NCBI RefSeq assembly: GCF_003013395.1
Contig: NZ_PXZM01000032.1
Span: 1 to 45,726, forward strand
DNA: 45,726 nucleotides
Direction: 5' to 3'
Source: Brevibacillus fortis
Lineage (GTDB): Bacteria > Bacillota > Bacilli > Brevibacillales > Brevibacillaceae
The first letter of the stretch is position 1. Every line of letters begins with the position of its first letter. A program made the position numbers and the translations under genes. Of the stretch, positions 24,627 through 33,625 are shown one piece after another. The notes beneath the pieces are model-generated. The model saw only the letters and a program-made list of their open reading frames with translations. It made no database searches and was not told the DNA's origin.

Positions 24627-26708
24627 CTATTGTGAGGAACGAGACGAACGGAACATCAGCAAGAACAGATATGGCGCGCCTAGCAATGCCACCACGACCC
24701 CGGCCGGAATGTCTTTTGGGATCATGACGATCCTTCCCAACAAATCAGAAGCAGCCAGCAATACGGCTCCAAGCATGGCGGAGACGACAACTGCACGGCG
24801 ATGATGAGGTCCAACCAGCATACGTGCCGCATGCGGAGCAAGAAGACCGATAAATCCTACGGCTCCGACACTGGCAACTGCCGCTGAAGCGAGCAGCACT
24901 GCAATGACTGCCACAGACAACCTCGTCATCCGAACCTTTAATCCCAATCCAGTCGAGCTATCATCGTTAAATGACAAGAGGTCCACCCGACGTCCTAACC
25001 ACCACGCCATCGGTGCTAAAACGAGGATCGCAGGCAGCAGGCGGCCTACTTCCATCCAGCCCCGCCCATATGTACTTCCTGCCAGCCAAGTGAGTGCAGG
25101 CGCTGCCAAGATCATGGAATGTACGATCAAGATATTGATAAGAGCGGCACCTGCGGCAGAAACCGCAATCCCCACAAGCGTCAAGATGATTGGATTGAGT
25201 CCCCTTCTCCAAGAGACCGCGTACACAATCGCAGCAGAAATGATTCCCCCTGCAACGGCTCCAAGCGGCATCCAAGCTGAGAGCTCGGGAAACACGAGGA
25301 GTACGATAATCGCCCCTACACCCGCACCACTCGTTACACCGACAATCTGTGGATCAGCAAGCGGATTTCGTACTGCACTCTGCATGAGACTTCCGCTGAT
25401 CGCGAGTGCCACACCTGCCAGCATCGCCGTCAACAGTCGCGGCATTCGAAGCTCAAACACCAATTGACTGTACATCTCGTTTCCTTGTCCCATGAAAATG
25501 GCGATGATCTCTGACCACGGCAGGTACAAGTTTCCGCTAGACAAGCTGAGCATCCAAACGACCACAAGCAGCACAGCAAGCGTGCACACAATCAACGGAT
25601 ACGAAAATTTGCGTTGTGCTCCTCCGACGCTCATCGAGCCTCCAGCCCCAGCACTCATACTGCGCGAGACACGCAAAGCCAGCCAGATCAACCATGGTCC
25701 ACCAATAGCTGCCGTGATGGCTCCTGCCGGAAGTTCACCATAGTGATTGATAAACATGCGTGCAATCGTATCGGAAGCTACAAGCAGCGCTGCCCCCCAG
25801 ATCGCACATAGTGGCAGCAGCCATCTATGCTGGGTGATGCCAGACAATCGCACCAGATGCGGAGCCACGAGTCCGATGAAACCAATTGGCCCGACCACAC
25901 TGACACTGACGCATGTGACCAAGATCGCAATAAACATGGTGAAAAGCTGTGTCTTTGCCACCTTTTGCCCCAATGATTTCGCAGTTTCCTCATTAAAGGT
26001 AAGTACATCAAGCTGCCTAGCCATGAAAAAGCTGACCAAAAGCCCGACTACAATCCAAGGCCAACTGAATTCGACACCCGACCAGTCATTTTGTTTCAAG
26101 GAGCCTGAGCCCCAGAGGAAAATGCCATTTGTCGTTTCTTCGTTAAACAAGATGATAGCACTCGTCAAAGAGGAGTACACTAAGGTGACAATCATCCCAG
26201 ACAATGCCACACGTACTGGCGTACCTTTTCGCCCACCAGACATGAAATATACAGTAACGGCTGCGAGTATTCCGCCTGCCATCGCAAATGGCAGCGGGTG
26301 ATCATGCAAGAATGATGGCCAAAAAACCATCCCGAACACCACGAAGAAATAGGCACCCGCATTTACGCCGAGTGTCGTTTCTGACGCGAGCGGGTTTCGT
26401 GTCACCGTCTGCATCAATGCTCCGGCAATAGCCAATGCTGCACCAGACAAAAGCCCCATGACCGTTCTCGGAAGCCTGACACCTTGTATCATATGGTGAT
26501 CTGAAATATCCTGCGGATCAATGATGGCCTGTACGACAGAACGCAGAGAAATGTCTGCCATCCCCTGTGTCAAACTAACAAATGTAAGCACTAACAGAGC
26601 GACTAGTCCACTCCCTACCATCAAGAACAATCTCCAGCCCCCTCTTTGTGAGGAGGTGGCTGGAGTGATGTCAGTTCGTGTGAACATTTTATTTTTGGCT
26701 AAACTCAT
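24627..26708 (-). CDS. Fused siderophore ABC permease, two FecCD units in one chain (FhuB-like)
   Basis: A 693-aa membrane protein made of two FecCD permease repeats (about 25-345 and 370-690), each with about ten helices. Both halves carry the same marks: RLPR (VRLPRTVMGLL; LRMPRLLTAML), G-x-x-MQ (GALMQTVTRNPLA; GSLMQSAVRNPLADPQ) and GxxGFIGLxAPHxxR. Most Bacillales encode two separate permeases; the fusion recalls E. coli FhuB. Its ATG overlaps the stop of the binding-protein gene by one base (TAATG), so the two are coupled. No ATPase gene is adjacent. Confidence 0.93.
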   Translation of the reverse strand: MSLAKNKMFTRTDITPATSSQRGGWRLFLMVGSGLVALLVLTFVSLTQGMADISLRSVVQAIIDPQDISDHHMIQGVRLPRTVMGLLSGAALAIAGALMQTVTRNPLASETTLGVNAGAYFFVVFGMVFWPSFLHDHPLPFAMAGGILAAVTVYFMSGGRKGTPVRVALSGMIVTLVYSSLTSAIILFNEETTNGIFLWGSGSLKQNDWSGVEFSWPWIVVGLLVSFFMARQLDVLTFNEETAKSLGQKVAKTQLFTMFIAILVTCVSVSVVGPIGFIGLVAPHLVRLSGITQHRWLLPLCAIWGAALLVASDTIARMFINHYGELPAGAITAAIGGPWLIWLALRVSRSMSAGAGGSMSVGGAQRKFSYPLIVCTLAVLLVVVWMLSLSSGNLYLPWSEIIAIFMGQGNEMYSQLVFELRMPRLLTAMLAGVALAISGSLMQSAVRNPLADPQIVGVTSGAGVGAIIVLLVFPELSAWMPLGAVAGGIISAAIVYAVSWRRGLNPIILTLVGIAVSAAGAALINILIVHSMILAAPALTWLAGSTYGRGWMEVGRLLPAILVLAPMAWWLGRRVDLLSFNDDSSTGLGLKVRMTRLSVAVIAVLLASAAVASVGAVGFIGLLAPHAARMLVGPHHRRAVVVSAMLGAVLLAASDLLGRIVMIPKDIPAGVVVALLGAPYLFLLMFRSSRSSQ

Positions 26709-27727
26709 TATTTTGCCAACAGATCAACAACTTTATTAGCAAGAATCTTTGCAGACATGGTACCACCATACGGCCACAAATCTCCGCCCAAGGCGTAGAC
26801 GCGATTTTCTTTCACAAAAGTAAGACCGTTCCAAACCGGATTGTTCTTCAATTGATTCTCAATCACGTTATCATCATTTTGAATGATATGGAGGAAATTC
26901 GCATCCTGCAACGCTGGAAGTGCCTCCACGTCTGCCAGTGTCAATCCTGTTTGCTCAAATTTCTTTGGCTTATACTTATTTGTCAGACCGATATGAATCA
27001 AGATGCTTGCTGCTGTAGAGTTATCCGTGGACAAACGGAATTCTACTGCATTTTGACTGCTGTAGCCCATCGCGAGAACAAATGGAACTTTATCTGCGCC
27101 AGCTTTGGCCAGTTTTTCTTTTGCTTCCGCATAAGTCTTGTCGAGGTCTTTCAAAGCGGTTTCGGCCTCTGCATTTTTACCTGTGATATCCGCAATTTGC
27201 TTGAAGATCTCGATCATTCGATCATACTGTGATCCTTGACCTTCAGCAGGATTCGTATCAAAAGCAATCGTTGGAGCAATTTTGCTCATTTCGTCGTAAT
27301 TCGCTTCCACATTTCGCTTAATACCGATAATCAAATCTGGCTTCAACATCATGATGGATTCCAGGTTTGGTGCAGTACGGCTCCCTACATCCACTACTTC
27401 TGGAGCAATCTCCACAGGGAGTTTCACCCATTTTTTCATATTTGGAATATCTGCAATCCCTACAGGCTGAATACCAAGAGCCAACAAATGCTCTGCTGAG
27501 CTCCATTCCAATGCAACGATGCGCTTAGGAGTGCCTTTGATCGTCGCCTCTCCCATCATGTGCTTCACTGTGCGCACTTGCTCTTCTGCTGGCTTCGCCG
27601 CGTCAGGCTGAGCTGTAGCAGCTTGGTTGGAACCAGATTGTTGAGTTGACCCTGCATTGCCGCAAGCAGCAAGTAGCAGCATCGCAGACAAAAATACTAG
27701 CATCACTGGTAATTTCATAAGACGCAT
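26708..27727 (-). CDS. Siderophore-binding lipoprotein (FhuD-like)
   Basis: A 339-aa extracellular binding protein. Signal with lipobox LLAAC (Cys22), Gln/Ala-rich linker to about 50, then a class III binding domain (RIVALEWSSAEHLLALGIQPVGIAD; PNLESIMMLKPDLIIGIKRN). The ATG at 27727 follows AAAGGGGG. The frame continues open for 92 codons upstream to 28003, but that stretch crosses the Fur box and has no binding site. Cotranscribed with the fused permease; the ligand is probably a ferric hydroxamate or related siderophore. Confidence 0.92.
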   Translation of the reverse strand: MRLMKLPVMLVFLSAMLLLAACGNAGSTQQSGSNQAATAQPDAAKPAEEQVRTVKHMMGEATIKGTPKRIVALEWSSAEHLLALGIQPVGIADIPNMKKWVKLPVEIAPEVVDVGSRTAPNLESIMMLKPDLIIGIKRNVEANYDEMSKIAPTIAFDTNPAEGQGSQYDRMIEIFKQIADITGKNAEAETALKDLDKTYAEAKEKLAKAGADKVPFVLAMGYSSQNAVEFRLSTDNSTAASILIHIGLTNKYKPKKFEQTGLTLADVEALPALQDANFLHIIQNDDNVIENQLKNNPVWNGLTFVKENRVYALGGDLWPYGGTMSAKILANKVVDLLAK

Positions 27728-27805
27728 GAAAAATTCCCCCTTTTTTCTAGGTGTTACTTCGAAAGATAAAGGATGGTACACGGTGGACATATCTTCCAGT
27801 AAATT

Positions 27806-27834
27806 ATGATAATGATTATCATTATCCTTGTCAA
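27806..27834 (-). promoter_or_regulatory. Promoter with perfect Fur box for the FhuD-like/permease operon
   Basis: Minus-strand TTGACA (27834-27829), exactly 17 bases, TATCAT (27811-27806). The plus-strand bases 27808-27826 match the classical 19-bp Fur consensus at every position and fill the spacer and the edge of the -10. Confidence 0.9.
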
Positions 27835-28004
27835 CGATGGAATGTGTAAAAACTTGTTGTTCTCCAACTTCTGTGGTCGGGAAGAAGCGCTGCCACATGT
27901 TTTCCAGTCGCCTGTATCCTCTCTTCGTTCGGGCGGTCTCCTTCCAAACATGTGACAGCACTTCCGTACAGCTATGGTTGTTCACCAGTTTCATTAGCAC
28001 CATA

Positions 28005-28032
28005 CAAAAAAACCCCCCTCAAATTGAGGAGG
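28005..28032 (-). terminator. Terminator of the BceAB-type operon
   Basis: Arms at 28014-28022 and 28024-28032 (one G-U) followed by a run of seven T on the minus strand. Confidence 0.75.
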
Positions 28033-28042
28033 ATTATCCCTA

Positions 28043-29923
28043 TTACGCTTCTTTCGGTAACACAATTCCACGATACAGCTGAACCGTGATGTAATAGTAA
28101 ATCGCGTAGATCACGACGAAAATCAGAGTTGGAATCCAGATGTTCAGGTACGGGTCCAAAAGGATGAACGAGAACATCTCCATACCGATCAATACGTGCA
28201 TCAGACCGATGATCGCCGGGAAAATGAATACCATGAACAGCTCTTTGTAGACCGATCCTACGAGTAGTGATTGGCGTACACCGATTTTTCTCAGCATGCT
28301 GTAACGGTCTTTGTCACGAGCAGCCCCGGACAAGATTTTGAACATGAGGCAGCTCGCCATCATCGCCAGGAAGGCAATTCCGAGGAAGAAGCCCATAAAC
28401 ATCGTTCCACTTGTGAAAATATACATGCCCGCATACGTGTTGTATTTGGAAGACGTGTATACATCTTCTGCTTTTACATTAACGATAGACGCAACCAATT
28501 GCTTTTGGCGCTCATCCATTTCTTTTAAATCCTGCGTGTATTTTAAATAATCGTCCACTTGGGCAACGAGAACCTTGTGTTCACTTCCCGTGATCCCCTC
28601 ATACGCTACCTGATCGACGATACGGACAGATTTCCCCTGCATCAACTGATAGTTGTTGGCGAGATTGGTAGAGATCGCTTCTTCCCAATCCTCTGGAACC
28701 GAATCGATATTCCCTCTTTCTTCTTTTGTCGCATTCATGATGTACACATCTTTAGGCAATGGTTCTGTCACACGTTTTGGCTTATTTTCGGCAGAGTAAT
28801 TTTGAATGCTGTTTGTGGAAATCAGCATTGGATTTGCCAGCAAGTCTTCTTTCAGGTAGTAAAACGACTTGTCATCGACTTTGTATCGATACGTATTTTG
28901 CTCCAGAACGTTCATTTTTTTCAGCGCCTGATAATCCGTTTCTACCGGATCATGCAGATTCACGTCATACACATGGAACACCGTAGTAAACAAATTGACG
29001 TTTTGCTGGAACGCCAAGCCACCTGCCATCGCGCCGACACCAAGCCCGATCAGCATTGCTACCGTTCCGAGGATTTTGGTCAGGTTGTTCACCCGAAAGC
29101 GCAGCTGGGCGAAGGTGAATGCGTTCAGCTTACTATCATTCAGCTTTTTATTTTTCTTCAAAGCCTGTACAAGAACTGGCAAGAGCGAGATGAAAATCAA
29201 GTACGTCCCGATTGTGCAAGAGATAGCTCCAACGATAAAGCCGAGTGCTTGCAGGTACATAAGCAAGTGCAAGCATGTATAGCCTAGAGCCAACAGGATA
29301 ACTCCAAGAATGGCTACCAGCACCGCTCCGATTCCTTTTGACTTGATTTTGTCATTTTGCTGCTCGGCACGGATGAGAGCGAGCTCAGTAGCACGAGCCA
29401 GACGAATGGCATTAATTGTGGAGGTGATCAGAAAGAGTACGAGGAAGAATCCCCATGTCATCAACATTGCTGGCAGATAAAAAGCATAGTAACCCTCTGT
29501 CGAAATCTCCAACAGATTCATGAGCAAGACACCGATGCCGCTCGCGAGCGCAATACCGACGAGGCTACCGATCACCAAGGAAACGATCCCCATCGTCAAT
29601 GTTTCCAGGAACAAAATCTGGCTGATTTTTCCCTTCTTCGCCCCTAAGACCATGTACATTCCGAGCTCTTTGCGCCGCAGTGAGAGTAGGAATGAGTTGG
29701 CATAGAAGATATAGAAAATCGTGATAAACGCTAGCAGGAATGCCCCTACATTGAAAACGATTTGAATCGAAGAGATCATCGAGTTGTTTTTCGTGTAGTC
29801 AGAATTGAGAGCAAGCGTCTGGAACATGTAAAAAATCGAAATGGAGATGACCAGACCCACAAGCAGAACCAGATAGTCCTTCATCATCTTCCGCATACTG
29901 GACATAGATAGCTTCAAAAGCAT
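28043..29923 (-). CDS. BceB-type ABC transporter permease (antimicrobial peptide detoxification/sensing)
   Basis: A 626-aa FtsX/MacB-superfamily permease with the BceB layout: about ten helices and a large extracellular domain of roughly 200 residues (about 305-505) between helices 7 and 8. The N-terminus (LKLSMSSMRKMMKDYLVLLVGLVISISIF region) and LRRKELGMYMVLGAKK are typical. In Bacillales such proteins remove bacitracin or lantibiotics from lipid II-cycle targets and signal to a partner kinase. TAGGAGGTAA precedes the ATG; it follows the ATPase gene after 13 bases. No BceRS pair is adjacent. Confidence 0.92.
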   Translation of the reverse strand: MLLKLSMSSMRKMMKDYLVLLVGLVISISIFYMFQTLALNSDYTKNNSMISSIQIVFNVGAFLLAFITIFYIFYANSFLLSLRRKELGMYMVLGAKKGKISQILFLETLTMGIVSLVIGSLVGIALASGIGVLLMNLLEISTEGYYAFYLPAMLMTWGFFLVLFLITSTINAIRLARATELALIRAEQQNDKIKSKGIGAVLVAILGVILLALGYTCLHLLMYLQALGFIVGAISCTIGTYLIFISLLPVLVQALKKNKKLNDSKLNAFTFAQLRFRVNNLTKILGTVAMLIGLGVGAMAGGLAFQQNVNLFTTVFHVYDVNLHDPVETDYQALKKMNVLEQNTYRYKVDDKSFYYLKEDLLANPMLISTNSIQNYSAENKPKRVTEPLPKDVYIMNATKEERGNIDSVPEDWEEAISTNLANNYQLMQGKSVRIVDQVAYEGITGSEHKVLVAQVDDYLKYTQDLKEMDERQKQLVASIVNVKAEDVYTSSKYNTYAGMYIFTSGTMFMGFFLGIAFLAMMASCLMFKILSGAARDKDRYSMLRKIGVRQSLLVGSVYKELFMVFIFPAIIGLMHVLIGMEMFSFILLDPYLNIWIPTLIFVVIYAIYYYITVQLYRGIVLPKEA

Positions 29924-29936
29924 GAAACGTTACCTC

Positions 29937-30704
29937 CTAGCGTACATCATGTGATGCACCTAGCTCAGCCAGTACATCCAGAATTTGTTTGAAAAATTGC
30001 TGACGATCTCCCGTGCGCTGAATCTCGGTGTACAGCTTGCCGTCCTGAATGAACAGGATTCGTTTGCAATAGCTCGCAGAAAAGGCGTCATGCGTAACCA
30101 TCATGATGGATACTTGGTGGTTCTCGTTCAAATCTGTCATCGTTTCCAGCAAGCTTTTGGCATTCTTCGAGTCGAGGGATCCTGTCGGTTCATCCGCCAG
30201 CAAAATTGCAGGATCATGCACGAGTGCGCGTGCTGCTGCGGCGCGTTGTTTTTGTCCCCCGGAAATTTGAACCGGATATTTTTGCAAAATCTCTTCGATC
30301 CCGAGTGTTTGTGCTACTTTACTTACTTTGGTGCTGATCTCTTTGGAAGAAACACCTTGTAGAGACAGAGGCAGTGCAATGTTCTCATACACGGACAAAT
30401 TCTCTAGCAGGTTGAAATCTTGAAAGATAAAGCCGAGCTTTTGCGAACGAAAATCTGCGAGCTGGTTACGTTTCATCTGTGTAATGTTCGTGCCCGCGAT
30501 TTCAATAAAGCCTTCCGTTGGACGATCCAATGTGGAAATGACATTTAGTAGAGTCGTCTTCCCCGAACCAGATGGCCCCATGATTCCGACGAACTCTCCT
30601 TTGTCTATGGTCATCGATACGCCTTTTAAGGCATGCGACTGGCTTTCACCTTTTGTCCCATATATTTTTTGAACGTCTTTCACTTCTAGTACAGCAGTAC
30701 TCAT
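29937..30704 (-). CDS. BceA-type ABC transporter ATP-binding protein
   Basis: A 255-aa ATPase partner of the BceB-like permease. Walker A GPSGSGKTT, signature ISGGQKQRAAAARAL, Walker B ILLADEPTGSLD and switch MMVTHDAFSASYC are visible; the last of these is typical of BceA/YxdL/YtsC proteins. The ATG at 30704 follows GGAGGAA; the longer frame starts on that site. First gene of the two-gene operon. Confidence 0.93.
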   Translation of the reverse strand: MSTAVLEVKDVQKIYGTKGESQSHALKGVSMTIDKGEFVGIMGPSGSGKTTLLNVISTLDRPTEGFIEIAGTNITQMKRNQLADFRSQKLGFIFQDFNLLENLSVYENIALPLSLQGVSSKEISTKVSKVAQTLGIEEILQKYPVQISGGQKQRAAAARALVHDPAILLADEPTGSLDSKNAKSLLETMTDLNENHQVSIMMVTHDAFSASYCKRILFIQDGKLYTEIQRTGDRQQFFKQILDVLAELGASHDVR

Positions 30705-30796
30705 TTTACGTTCCTCCATTCTATCTATTGGCTAGCGTTCGTTGTTTCCGTCGTTATCAACTGTAACCAAATTCCAGAATAGGAGCTATTGATGTT

Positions 30797-30825
30797 CCTT
30801 ACAGTTTTCTTTACATTTTGTAAGG
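30797..30825. promoter_or_regulatory. Candidate response-regulator site upstream of the BceAB-type operon
   Basis: CCTTACA (30797-30803) and TGTAAGG (30819-30825) are perfect 7-bp arms. On the minus strand TGTAAA and TGTAAG also read as a direct repeat 12 bases apart, with TATTCT about 16 bases further on as a possible -10. This is the style of OmpR-family regulator sites. Confidence 0.45.
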
Positions 30826-30841
30826 TTTATTTCGTGAGACG

Positions 30842-30870
30842 AAAAAAAGCCATCCGACGAGGGATGGCTT
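30842..30870 (-). terminator. Terminator of the third siderophore-binding protein gene
   Basis: AAGCCATCC (30847-30855) and GGATGGCTT (30862-30870), followed by a T-run on the minus strand. Confidence 0.85.
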
Positions 30871-30880
30871 CCGTGATAAG

Positions 30881-31888
30881 CTATTTTTTACTTTTGTTCT
30901 CTTCGTGTCTTTTGATCAGCATATCTACGAACATATCAATATGTGCTGTGATCGCGATTGGGTCATAACGATAGAATGTATCGTAGTCGTTGTAGAAAAT
31001 CTGATTGTTTTTGGCAGCAGGGGTCGCATTCCAGACAGCGGACTCTTGTAAGGTTTTCAGGGCTTCGCTATTTTTTTCTGGGTTGTAGAAAGTCACGAAC
31101 ATGTAGTCTGCCGCGTATTCTGGCAAGGTTTCCATCGATAGCTGTACGGTTTGCTCTTTGGATTTGTCTGCGTGTGGCATTTTCAGCTTCAATGCATTGT
31201 ACACCGTTTGACCACCGCGCCCTGCGTTGTCACCGAAGATCCACAAATCTCCTTTGTTCGTCAACTCGTAGAGTCCAACCGTTGCATTCTCATCCACGAT
31301 GCCTTTCAACTTTTCACGGCCCCAGGCAGCTTTTTTGTCAAAGTCAGCGATGAACTTGTCTGCCTTTTCTTTATCCCCAACCACTTCACCGAACAATTTG
31401 ACCGTATCGTAGATGTTTGTCGCCGTACCGTACGGGAAATACACGGTTGGAGCGATTTTGGACAAGGCTTCATAATTGTCATCATACATGACGACGATGA
31501 GGTCAGGAGCGAGTTCTAATGTCTTCTCCACATTGATCCGCGGGCTCCCCACGTCCTGTGCATTTTTCAATTGTTCAACGGTAAACGGGCTTTTGAAAGC
31601 TTCCGTTTCTGCACCGATTACATTTCCGCCTACTGCAATCAACTCGCCTGCGTAGTAGTCAGTCACAATACGCCGTGGCTTGTCAGGAATTTGAATGGTC
31701 CCTTTTGGCGTTTTAATGCTCCGCATTTTTTTCTCAGCAGATGCTTCTGTTGACTTGTCAGCTGGCTTGGAAGCCGAATCCGTCGCTGGTGCTGGCGTTG
31801 CCGTATTTGCTCCACCGCACGCCGTCAAAAAAAGCGAGAACACAAAAATGACAGCAAGGATAGCTTTACCTGTTTTGTTCGTAATCAT
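30881..31888 (-). CDS. Iron-siderophore-binding lipoprotein
   Basis: A 335-aa extracellular binding protein with lipobox FLTAC (Cys24), a Ser/Ala/Lys-rich linker to about residue 55 and a class III binding domain (PRRIVTDYYAGELIAVGG; NVEKTLELAPDLIVVMYDDNYEAL). The sequence differs from the other two binding proteins, so it probably takes a different ferric siderophore. GGGAGG precedes the ATG. It is a single-gene unit with its own Fur-type promoter, and must share permease and ATPase made elsewhere or with the fused permease. Confidence 0.9.
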   Translation of the reverse strand: MITNKTGKAILAVIFVFSLFLTACGGANTATPAPATDSASKPADKSTEASAEKKMRSIKTPKGTIQIPDKPRRIVTDYYAGELIAVGGNVIGAETEAFKSPFTVEQLKNAQDVGSPRINVEKTLELAPDLIVVMYDDNYEALSKIAPTVYFPYGTATNIYDTVKLFGEVVGDKEKADKFIADFDKKAAWGREKLKGIVDENATVGLYELTNKGDLWIFGDNAGRGGQTVYNALKLKMPHADKSKEQTVQLSMETLPEYAADYMFVTFYNPEKNSEALKTLQESAVWNATPAAKNNQIFYNDYDTFYRYDPIAITAHIDMFVDMLIKRHEENKSKK

Positions 31889-31946
31889 GATGAGCCTCCC
31901 TTATGTACGTTTGTAAGACAGATGTAAGAATTGCTGTTATCGATAT

Positions 31947-31995
31947 TGATAATCATTATCGTCAAAACTATAACAAAGAGTATTTTTACTGTCAA
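31947..31995 (-). promoter_or_regulatory. Promoter and Fur box of the third binding-protein gene
   Basis: Minus-strand TTGACA (31995-31990), 17-base spacer, TATAGT (31972-31967). The 7-1-7 Fur motif TGATAAT-C-ATTATCG (31947-31961) follows at the inferred start site, one mismatch from consensus. Confidence 0.85.
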
Positions 31996-32020
31996 TTGCC
32001 CGAGCTTTGCGAATAAAAGT

Positions 32021-32046
32021 AAAAAACCCTTTCTGAGAAAGGGTTT
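32021..32046 (-). terminator. Terminator overlapping the stop of the deacetylase gene
   Basis: AAACCCTTTC (32024-32033) and GAAAGGGTTT (32037-32046) are perfect 10-bp arms; the stop codon lies in the stem and a T-run follows on the minus strand. Confidence 0.8.
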
Positions 32047-33496
32047 AGTTGCCAGAGCGGCTTTGCTTGATCATATCGTTCATCTTAACAAAGGTGTAGC
32101 CTTTATTTTTCAAGCTTTCCAGTACAATCGGGAGTGCCTCAATCGTGTGGATGTCATCGAGCATATGCAGCAAAATGACACTGCCATTTTTCGTCTTGCT
32201 CATAACGCCATTTACAATATCTTGAGCGCTGTTTTTCTTGTCCCAATCCAGAGTGGTGACATCGTACAATGCGATGACCTCGTATCCCGTGGCTGCAATC
32301 ACTTTGGCTGTTTGATCGTCTACCACACCAGTCGGCGGACGAAACAGCATGACAGGCTGCTGTTGTATCGCTTCCGTAATGACCTGGTGTGCTTTGACCA
32401 CGTCCCTCTGCAATTCTTCGGCCGTCAGCGTCGTTACGACCGGATGGTTATAGGAATGGTTTGCCACATCATGACCACCCTCCACCATCGCTCTCGCCAA
32501 ATTCGGGTTATTCTCCACCCCTTTTGCCCGTAAGAAGAAGGTCGCTTTAACATCATGCTCTGCCAAAATGTCTAATAGTTTCGTTACGGTTTTGTCGCTT
32601 CCCCAGTCGTCAAAGGTTAACGCGATCTGTTTTTTATTCGTGTCGACCTGGGAGATGATCTCGTACTCGGCATTTTCGTAGCCCGGATTCAGTTTCGCCG
32701 CGTCAAAGCCTGGTATTTGTTCCAGCGGCTTGCGTTCACCGCCGTTTTTCACCATCTCACTGAGCGGGACAAACTGGTAGCCGATATCCGCTGCTGCCTT
32801 GGCGATCAATGGAATGGCAGGAATCACCTCAGGATTGATGTCTGTATTGAGTGAGATAATGCTACCTCTGGACATGTAGCGAGCTATGTAATCTCCGATG
32901 GTTTTGGCGTCTTTCTGCAAATCACGGTCCTTCGGGTTGATGTTGTAGCTGACGACCGCTTCCATCCCGAGATGGGCGGCAGCCAAACGAATGTCATCAG
33001 TTACATCGCCGGATTTGGTTCTCACATAGCGAGGCAAAATACCCGTCTCGCGTTTGATTACCTCATTACTCAACTGAATCTCGCGATAAATTTGCTCGTA
33101 GCTGAGCTTGCTCATATCCAGTTGATTCAGTGTGTTGTTTTGGATTTCATGTCCGCCGGCCAAAATGTCCTTAGCGATGTTTGGCTCCTCGGCAACCCGC
33201 ATGCCCGGCAGAAAAAAGGTTGCTTTGATCTTATGAGCATCTAGCTGCACCAAAAGACTTTTCATCGTTTTATCTTCGCCCATGCCGTTAAACGTCAGAG
33301 CTACTTCCTTGCGCCCCGTGTATACATGGGACAGCGCCTTGCTTTTTTCACCCGTGTATCGGGTGATTTTCTGCTCCTTCTCTATCTTCTGGCGCTCAGT
33401 GGATTCGTCTTTGCTCGCAAACATCGAGCACCCGGAGACGAGCATGACTGTCATGAGTAGGGCAATTCCTTTGTACAGTTTGGTGGAAATAATCAT
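32045..33496 (-). CDS. Lipoprotein with tandem NodB polysaccharide deacetylase domains, first degenerate
   Basis: A 483-aa cell-surface protein (lipobox VSGC, Cys23). The C-terminal NodB domain (about 288-480) looks active: TFDD (294-297), H347-SYN-H351 zinc motif, RPPTG (386-390) and LLHM (about 455). The N-terminal copy (about 62-250) has the same fold pattern, with ALTFNGMGEDKT and KATFFLPG, but TFDD reads TFNG (68-71) and the zinc motif reads NNTLNQ (120-125), so metal and base residues are gone. Likely substrate is peptidoglycan or another wall N-acetylated glycan; the N-domain may bind glycan. AAGGAG precedes the ATG. Single gene. Confidence 0.92.
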   Translation of the reverse strand: MIISTKLYKGIALLMTVMLVSGCSMFASKDESTERQKIEKEQKITRYTGEKSKALSHVYTGRKEVALTFNGMGEDKTMKSLLVQLDAHKIKATFFLPGMRVAEEPNIAKDILAGGHEIQNNTLNQLDMSKLSYEQIYREIQLSNEVIKRETGILPRYVRTKSGDVTDDIRLAAAHLGMEAVVSYNINPKDRDLQKDAKTIGDYIARYMSRGSIISLNTDINPEVIPAIPLIAKAAADIGYQFVPLSEMVKNGGERKPLEQIPGFDAAKLNPGYENAEYEIISQVDTNKKQIALTFDDWGSDKTVTKLLDILAEHDVKATFFLRAKGVENNPNLARAMVEGGHDVANHSYNHPVVTTLTAEELQRDVVKAHQVITEAIQQQPVMLFRPPTGVVDDQTAKVIAATGYEVIALYDVTTLDWDKKNSAQDIVNGVMSKTKNGSVILLHMLDDIHTIEALPIVLESLKNKGYTFVKMNDMIKQSRSGN

Positions 33497-33580
33497 TTAT
33501 GACTCCTTATCAACTGTCATAGCTAAAATTATACTCTGTTTGACAATTTTGGTAGAGTAGATAATCTTCCCATTTGATAA

Positions 33581-33613
33581 GAAAAAGAGGCGGATCTGCT
33601 CCGCCTCTTTTTC
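33581..33613 (-). terminator. Terminator of the RND efflux operon, possibly bidirectional
   Basis: AAAAAGAGGCGGA (33582-33594) and TCCGCCTCTTTTT (33600-33612) are perfect 13-bp arms with T/A runs at both ends. Confidence 0.9.
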
Positions 33614-33625
33614 ATCCATTTCTAC

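Larger units (their letters stand above)
27728..28042. other. Intergenic region between the BceB-like gene and the FhuD-like gene
   Basis: It holds the terminator of the BceB-like gene (28005-28032) and the Fur-controlled promoter (27806-27834). Between them, 27840-28000 has no feature I can support; an in-frame extension of the binding-protein frame there is not convincing. Confidence 0.65.

Noticed and set aside
27728..28003. In-frame 92-codon N-terminal extension of the FhuD-like binding protein
   Set aside because: It crosses the perfect Fur box and promoter, has no ribosome binding site and would bury the lipoprotein signal in the middle of the protein.
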